Source: Mesostigma viride
Lineage: Eukaryota; Streptophyta; Mesostigmatophyceae; Mesostigmatales; Mesostigmataceae
NCBI GenBank assembly: GCA_009746045.1
Contig: RPFO01000213.1
Location: forward strand, 2,136,325-2,198,117
Direction of reading: 5' to 3'
Length of the DNA: 61,793 nucleotides
The position numbers were made by a program, and so were the translations under genes. Below are positions 56,973-61,793 of this stretch, in pieces (the first letter of the stretch is position 1; every line of letters begins with the position of its first letter). The notes below the pieces were generated by a model. That model saw nothing but the letters and a program-made list of their open reading frames with translations, searched no databases and was not told the DNA's origin.

Positions 56973-58031
56973 TTACTTGGTTTGCTGGGCCTTGCCCAGC
57001 TTCTCCATCATCGTGGCGCTTTGCAGGGCCATCTTCATGGCCGGGTTGCTCACCAAGGAGGCATCTTCCTTGAGAGCAAGGAGGTGGCCAGCCACCTTCC
57101 ACCCTCCTGACCCCTGGCTCTCCACTAGGAGCATGGCTGCCACCACCCTCATGAGATACTCTACCCCAGCCAACTCCCCGGCTGCCGGCCCCAACTCCTT
57201 GAAGAGTGTGTCCATGGCCAGGGCGATGTTCATGACCACCTTCCTGCTTTCCTGGTTCCTCCACCCCCCTTGGCGAGTAGCCATGATCCAACTCTTTATC
57301 CCCCCTCCATTGTCGTTGGCATCCTCGAGCACCTCGGGGAGCACTCTCTCTTGCACCCTCCAATTCACCACTTGTGCTCGAGTGGGCAGCGTCACCCCTT
57401 TGGTCTTTTTCGGCTTCCTGGAAGCCCCATCTGCCCCGGCCAGCGCATCCTTCAATTTCGTCAGGAAATCCTCTTCCTCGGACTCCTCCTCCTCCTCCTC
57501 TTCTTTGCCCGCCTGCCCCTGCTTGCCAATAATAGCCGCCAGCTCCAAGAGCTGCTCCCTCACATCCCCCGCGGCCTTTCCCTTGCTCGGGGCTGGGCTT
57601 CCGACTTTTTTCGTCCCCTTTTTCGCCCCTTTCGTGGGCCGGCGTGGTGGCTGCATCTCCTCTTCGTCCGAGTCCGCCAAGTCCCGGGCGCTTTGGAGGG
57701 CTGCCACTAGCGCTTCGTTTGGGTCCGCTGCTGCCAGAATTTCAGGCCCGTCCACGTGGTCGACCAGCAGTCCAACGACGGACTCCAGCTGGGCCGCAGA
57801 CCACCGGCTGACAGTAGTTACCCAGTCGGTCCCGAGGACCGCCTCAAAGGCAGCGCACACTTCAGGCAGGCCCGAGCAAGTGGAGAGCTCCTGATGGAGC
57901 CTTTTCTTCTGCGTCGGCCAGCCTAGTCGGCCCTTTCCCGTCTGTTTAGTAGCTGTCGGCACCTCGGGATTAGCTTTCGGTAATTGCTTCCCAGCACCTG
58001 TCGAACCTGGCTTCCGCCCGGGCTTCGGCAT
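56973..58031 (-). CDS. YR-2 Gag-like protein
   Basis: 352 residues. A basic N-terminus, a helical domain (~50-110), a Lys-rich stretch, an acidic run (EEEEEEESEEED, ~185) and a C-terminal helical domain sharing motifs with the YR-1 Gag (KGVTLPTRAQVV, GVEYLMRVV, NPAMKMALQSATMMEKL). No enzymatic motif. First ORF after A1, with its stop 47 bases before the pol ATG. Structural role inferred from position. Confidence 0.8.
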   Translation of the reverse strand: MPKPGRKPGSTGAGKQLPKANPEVPTATKQTGKGRLGWPTQKKRLHQELSTCSGLPEVCAAFEAVLGTDWVTTVSRWSAAQLESVVGLLVDHVDGPEILAAADPNEALVAALQSARDLADSDEEEMQPPRRPTKGAKKGTKKVGSPAPSKGKAAGDVREQLLELAAIIGKQGQAGKEEEEEEESEEEDFLTKLKDALAGADGASRKPKKTKGVTLPTRAQVVNWRVQERVLPEVLEDANDNGGGIKSWIMATRQGGWRNQESRKVVMNIALAMDTLFKELGPAAGELAGVEYLMRVVAAMLLVESQGSGGWKVAGHLLALKEDASLVSNPAMKMALQSATMMEKLGKAQQTK

Positions 58032-58102
58032 CCCAGCCGCTTTGCAGAAAGGAATTCTGGGCGTCAGCTACGCTGCCCCTGACCCCTGTCGCCGCCTTCG
58101 TT

Positions 58103-58483
58103 AAAACAAAAGAGACCGCCATGAGCTAGGTGAGCAAGCTTTTATCGTGTTTCAAGGCCAACGGCTCTCTACCAACGGCCAGATCCGGCAACGGCCTCTA
58201 AACAGTTTTAGCCGTCAAGTTTTACTTCAGATATTGCCTGTTGCAAACCCGTCCGCAATCACAGATCTGCTAGGAGAACCTAGACGCAAAAATCCGTCGT
58301 CAAGGTACTCAGCACACCGTCAAGGTATGGGCCGCAACAATTAGGCCATATCTTCCGTAATACTCGTACACTAGAAGCCTAATCAACCTTATTACGATCA
58401 CATCACCCAGCTCTATTTCACCTAGCATCAGCGGCTCCCCTTCCGTATCACTATAAAGAAACTATGTTCAGAGAACCCCGATT
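58103..58483 (-). repeat. YR-2 terminal repeat A1
   Basis: 381 bp, the same as A2 (53260-53640). The plus-strand end GAACCCCGATT is followed by host sequence ATCTCATTCC. It should carry the promoter of the element. Confidence 0.93.
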
Positions 58484-58989
58484 ATCTCATTCCAACGGCC
58501 GTTGGACCTGAAAAACTAAATGTGGAAAATATGTAATCCTTGTAATTCTGATTGCAACGTTTTTGCGCATTCCTTGCAGATTCCACGTCGCCACACAAGA
58601 TTCGCGTCTGTCAACCACCTGCAAGGTACTTGTTTTATTATTATGCGTTTTTTGGGCAGTCGCTCCCTCTTCTGATTTTCTTGATGCCAACGGCCGTTGG
58701 ACTTGCAAAATCAGTTTCCATCATTGCTGTTGTGATTTACGTGATGCCAACGGCCGTTGGACCTCCAAAAAAAAGTTCTTGCCAATTTTTTTTGCGTTAT
58801 TGATTATACGCCAGTTTTATCAGCCGTTGCATGACGACGTTTTTATCTTAACTTCATTGCTGTAATGCCAACGGCCGTTGGCGTTGTAAAATAAAATTGT
58901 ACTCCGGCTGATGAATTAATCCGCCCCTGAAGGTACTAGGTTTACTTACATTGGTTGTGCCAGTTGTGCTTCACGTGCAGTTTTTTTCA
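58484..58989 (+). other. Intron-like DNA with a possible 46-bp exon and four CCAACGGCCGTTGG palindromes
   Basis: Palindromes at 58492, 58687, 58747 and 58868, each followed by a short A-rich run (ACCTGAAAAAC, ACTTGCAAAATC, ACCTCCAAAAAA). A candidate exon at 58581-58626 is framed by CCTTGCAG and GTACTTG. A second donor-like GTACTAGG is near 58933 and an acceptor CACGTGCAG at 58972-58980. The upstream part of this gene would have been cut off by YR-2. Confidence 0.5.
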
Positions 58990-59235
58990 ATGGAGAAAGA
59001 CAAGGACGTTTCGGTGTCGAACCAGGAGAGAGAGGCAGGGGCCAAAAAACTGCCAGCCGAAGTTGTTAGAGCGATTGAGAAATTTTGGGATTCAATTCCA
59101 GCCATGGTTGTGATGAAAAAAGATGATGTACAAGCTGAAGTGGACGAAATGCCGGCCTTAATTTCCGACGATGAAGGGGATGGTGTCAACTTTATTCAAC
59201 CGGGAAACAAACGTAAACTGAAACGCAAAAAGTAG
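58990..59235 (+). CDS. Small acidic/basic protein or terminal exon with a nuclear-localisation-like tail
   Basis: 81 codons from the ATG at 58990, directly after the acceptor-like CACGTGCAG and seven T. The product is charged: MEKDKDVSV at the start, a middle segment IEKFWDSIPAMVVMKK, an acidic patch SDDEGDG, then KRKLKRKK at the C-terminus, which looks like a basic nuclear-localisation signal. It may be the last exon of a longer gene disrupted by YR-2. A polyadenylation-like AATAAA lies ~95 bases after the stop (59331). No family recognised. Confidence 0.5.
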   Translation: MEKDKDVSVSNQEREAGAKKLPAEVVRAIEKFWDSIPAMVVMKKDDVQAEVDEMPALISDDEGDGVNFIQPGNKRKLKRKK

Positions 59236-59415
59236 TGCGACCTAAGATGTTTTTAAATGTATATGCCAATTTAATGAAATCATTTTCTGAGGTTGTGAAG
59301 GACCTGACTGTTTTAAAAATGAATGATTACAATAAATTAGGCAAACACACTAATGGGTAAACGCGTTTTTTTGGCCGTGATGTAAATCTTTTTGTTCGTT
59401 TTTTCCCTGAAAAAG

Positions 59416-60195
59416 ATGGCCGAGATCGCGAATGAGTCCGAGATCGTGAATGAAGTCTACGGAAGCGTCCTTCAAAACGTTTACAAACAAGTTCGCTTTC
59501 TGTCGCGTGTCATATTCGAGGAAGTTCGTGTCGCGCAGGAGAAGACAGGCCGCCACTTGGCCGTTTTATTGGCGTTTGATTCGTTCAGCCAAATGGAGAG
59601 GGTTATGTACGCCCAGCTAGCTGATATGAACTTCTGTATTCAAGAGGGTTTTTTCGTACCACAGATGGATCTAAGAGCGCCAATAGACCCAACGAGGGAG
59701 TTCCGCCTTTTGGTGTCGTTCATTACAAAGGGGCCAAAGATAGAGTTGGGGGAAGAGGAAGGGGCTCAGCTTGGGTGCACCTACGGGCGCGCATTTTACC
59801 CGAATGTTACGTCTTCCCTGCGCGTGAGGGCTGATGCGTGTGTAGGGGCAGAAGTACCCCTCAACATGAACTTTTTCTTGCTCTCTGACCCGATCGTGAG
59901 GGATGGGGCTCCCATGCGTGGTATGCGAAATTGCTCCAAGGAGGGGTGTGGGTGCGACACAGGCCCTCAGAAGTGGTGTAGAGGATGTAGGGATGCCAGA
60001 TATTGCAGTGAGGAGTGCCAGCGTGCTGACTGGAGTAGGCATAAGGATAGATGCGAACGTCTGAGGCAAGCAAGGGAGGGGCTGGCAGGGGTGATAAGGG
60101 GGGTAAACAGGACGACCATACTGGATGGAACCGAGGTAGACTTCTCTGAGGTCGACTTCTCCTTCACCTTCTACTACTACGGTTCTTCCTCATAG
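59416..60195 (+). CDS. MYND zinc-finger protein
   Basis: 259 residues from the ATG at 59416 (AAAAAGATGGCC, a good eukaryotic start context; the frame is open a little further 5' without an ATG). The N-terminal ~170 residues have no domain I can name (NVYKQVRFLSRVIFEE; VLLAFDSFSQ). The C-terminal MYND finger is clear at residues ~172-215: CSKEGCGC, WCRGCRDARYCSEECQ, then DWSRHKDRC, with the spaced Cys/His zinc ligands of the family. MYND fingers bind proline-rich peptides in transcriptional and signalling proteins. No SET domain is visible, so a histone methyltransferase role is not supported. Single exon, no frame break. Confidence 0.82.
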   Translation: MAEIANESEIVNEVYGSVLQNVYKQVRFLSRVIFEEVRVAQEKTGRHLAVLLAFDSFSQMERVMYAQLADMNFCIQEGFFVPQMDLRAPIDPTREFRLLVSFITKGPKIELGEEEGAQLGCTYGRAFYPNVTSSLRVRADACVGAEVPLNMNFFLLSDPIVRDGAPMRGMRNCSKEGCGCDTGPQKWCRGCRDARYCSEECQRADWSRHKDRCERLRQAREGLAGVIRGVNRTTILDGTEVDFSEVDFSFTFYYYGSSS

Positions 60196-60524
60196 AAAAA
60201 CTGGAAATGTAGAGTAATAATTTGCTTTTGAGGTTGGATAACTGGACGCATTTTGGTTGTAAAATGGTGTAATGGTGAATTCTCTTTTTACTTTGAAATT
60301 GGAATAAAATTGACCTGATTTGTGTTGTAAAATGGTGTAATAGTGGATTCTCCTTTCACTTTGAAATTGGAATAAAATTGACTTTCGTTTTCTCTCATGC
60401 GACTGTAGTGGGTTAAACAACAATTAGTGACCCAACGGCCGTTAGGGATTGGAAACCTCGCCTAACGTTTGCATATTTTCTTTCCGACAAAACCTCATTT
60501 TTTTTTAAGGATGGACGTCGATGT
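60196..60524 (+). other. Intergenic region between the MYND and F-box genes
   Basis: Contains a ~75-bp direct repeat (TTGTAAAATGGTGTAATGGTG... with TTTGAAATTGGAATAAAATTGAC, ~60258-60320 and ~60329-60382), each with an AATAAAAT polyadenylation-like signal. A one-base variant of the palindrome (CCAACGGCCGTTAG) is at 60432-60445. Confidence 0.6.
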
Positions 60525-61470
60525 ATGTTATGTGCAGAGGGGACAAGTTTGACGTCGGGGCCGATAATGGAAGGGGATATCTCACTGCCGTGGGAAATTT
60601 GGACCGAAGTCGCAGCTTTTATGGAGGTGCCCGACGTAGCCCGCTTTGAAGCAGTTTGTAGAGGGGCTAGGGAAGCGGTGTCGGGGAGGTATGAACCCCA
60701 ATTCAGCTTTAAGTTGATTTCTGGGTTAGTGGACGAATTCGGGAATGGCCCTCGTGCATTGATAACGGAGTCTCTTTTCCGAGAATTGTATGGCGAGCAA
60801 GTCACGTGTGCAAGCGCTGATATCACCCCCTACACACTCGTCACAAGGGGAATGTATTTTAAGGTATATTGTGAAGAAGTTGAGGGGGTGTTAGGACGCC
60901 AGCCACCACCAGAGGGACATGCACGAGCAAGGACGATGGGAGGGTTGTTCAGGTCCCAGCGTGCTGAGAGGAGACGTGTGTTGGAGAGGAATTGGAGGGG
61001 GTGGACAGCTCGCTTACGCCAATTGGGAAAGGAAATGGATGACTTGTACGATAATTATGAACTATGGGGGTTAAGGAGCATTTTCTGGTTCTGCCATACT
61101 CCTTATGACCCGGATGAGGAAATTTTTTTCCTCCGGGGAGGAGAGCGCGTAAGGAGGCAGAATGGGTGAAGCTTTTGGAGGGGCTGCCTCTGCAGGGGGG
61201 AGGAATGGCATGTGCAGTTCTGATTATGGGATTTGATGAGAACGCAGACATGAAGGCCTTATTAGAGAGGAGGTGTAGGGAGGAGGATATGGCAAGCGTT
61301 TTGGTGGAGTTAGCTATGCAGGTCCTCAGCGGAACAATCTTCCCCCGGATTATCTCAAGTTTTTTGGGGGGAAGAAGGCACGCTTGCTGTATTTGGCCGA
61401 GAGTAGTATGTACAAGTGGAAAGGGGACATGATGTTGTGTTTGGATGAGGATTCTGAAGAGGTTGAATGA
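60525..61470 (+). CDS. F-box protein, two single-base frame breaks
   Basis: The F-box motif is close to the N-terminus: SLPWEIWTEVAAFMEVPD followed by FEAVCRGAREAVSG (residues ~20-55). Start at the ATG at 60525 or, equally likely, 60567 (ATAATGGAAGG). F-box proteins recruit substrates to SCF ubiquitin ligases through Skp1; no WD40, LRR or Kelch repeats are seen in the rest, so no substrate is indicated. The frame changes near 61165 (in a GGG) and near 61321 (GG), both equal to one missing base. With both added the gene is 948 nt (315 residues) and ends at TGA 61468-61470, after CLDEDSEEVE. An AATAAA lies ~20 bases downstream. Confidence 0.72.
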
Positions 61471-61793
61471 TGAAACATAAATTTCATTAATAAATTTTGA
61501 ATTCTAATATTGAATGAAATTCGCCAATTTTTGCTGATGGGTAAGGCTGATGGCTAAAGCTGGCTTTGATAATTTAATTATCTCTAATTCTGTCAACTGT
61601 CACATTTATATAAATTTGACATGAATTCGGCATTTTTTGGATTCCAACGGCCGTTGGACCTCAAAAAACATTTCTAGTGTGTTAAAATTGCTGGGTGATA
61701 TTTTGTTAAATGATATGACCAATGGTTGTGATTTATTTGATGCCAACGGCTGACAAACATTGCTAAGTGTAGCGCAACAGTGGTGGATAATTT
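61471..61793. other. 3' flank of the F-box gene
   Basis: AT-rich. AATAAATTTT at ~61488 is the probable polyadenylation signal. The palindrome CCAACGGCCGTTGG is at 61644-61657 and half of another (GCCAACGGCTG) at ~61742. No further gene is seen before the window ends. Confidence 0.6.

Larger units (their letters stand above)
53093..58483 (-). mobile_element. YR-2: second tyrosine-recombinase retrotransposon with split direct repeats
   Basis: In element orientation: A1 (58103-58483), gag, RT-RNase H-YR, B1 (53641-53772), A2 (53260-53640), B2 (53095-53226). A is 381 bp and B is 132 bp, each present twice. The A2/B1 junction reads CCCCGATTCTATTAACC. The outer ends (left TTCTATTAACC, right CCCCGATT) overlap that junction by TT only, as expected if a circle recombined with a target at a very short core. 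There is no longer target duplication. Same layout as YR-1, with unrelated repeat sequences but homologous proteins. Confidence 0.93.

Overview
The window is nuclear DNA of a eukaryote, probably an alga or other protist. The evidence is spliceosomal introns with GTAAGT-type donors and CAG acceptors, F-box and MYND zinc-finger genes, LTR retrotransposons and tyrosine-recombinase (YR) retrotransposons. I cannot name the species. Two facing TTTAGGG-like heptamers at 25.64 kb fit a green-lineage host but are weak evidence. Roughly 85% of the window is mobile or satellite DNA.

Layout. 1-6524: a 3'-truncated Ty1/copia-type element on the minus strand (copia-1). 6525-23735: one 40-bp minisatellite array, about 107 units and 4.3 kb in total, split by three insertions. 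These are a nearly intact copia element (copia-2, 7886-14605, target duplication GTTGC), an 882-bp nested palindrome (15720-16601, target duplication TACAT) and a complete YR retrotransposon with split direct repeats (YR-1, 18171-23497, no target duplication). 23850-25620: CA-rich simple sequence. 25980-29115: a minus-strand multi-exon gene that looks transposase-derived; its introns are filled with the palindrome CCAACGGCCGTTGG. 30290-31171: a second copy of the 882-bp palindrome. 32156-36123: an internally deleted copia element (copia-3). 36124-52502: a 29-bp satellite with a ~195-bp linker forming higher-order blocks, invaded by TTAA-target DNA elements, one of which carries a 350-bp YR-derived miniature. 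52503-52980: a pure pyrimidine tract. 53093-58483: a second complete YR element (YR-2). 58484-61793: unique DNA with a small lysine-rich ORF, a MYND-finger gene and an F-box gene, again with the CCAACGGCCGTTGG palindrome in non-coding parts.

Four observations stand out. (1) The copia-like elements have the order GAG-IN-PR-RT-RH, with the aspartic protease after the integrase instead of before it; copia-2 separates Gag and Pol by one in-frame UGA in the context UGACUAG, a known readthrough signal. (2) The two YR elements share a 2A-like VHPNPGP motif exactly between RNase H and recombinase, and a perfect single-base-loop G-quadruplex motif at the same repeat boundary. (3) The 882-bp element is built palindrome-spacer-palindrome-inverted spacer-palindrome and occurs twice at identical length with 5-bp target duplications. 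(4) A 350-bp YR miniature is present in one copy and absent from the other copy of a duplicated block, which gives its insertion mechanism to the base.

Caution: every reading-frame break I could place (11, plus one probable) is equivalent to loss of one base, mostly in G or C runs. This suggests deletion errors in a long-read assembly rather than true decay, so several genes labelled broken here may be intact.
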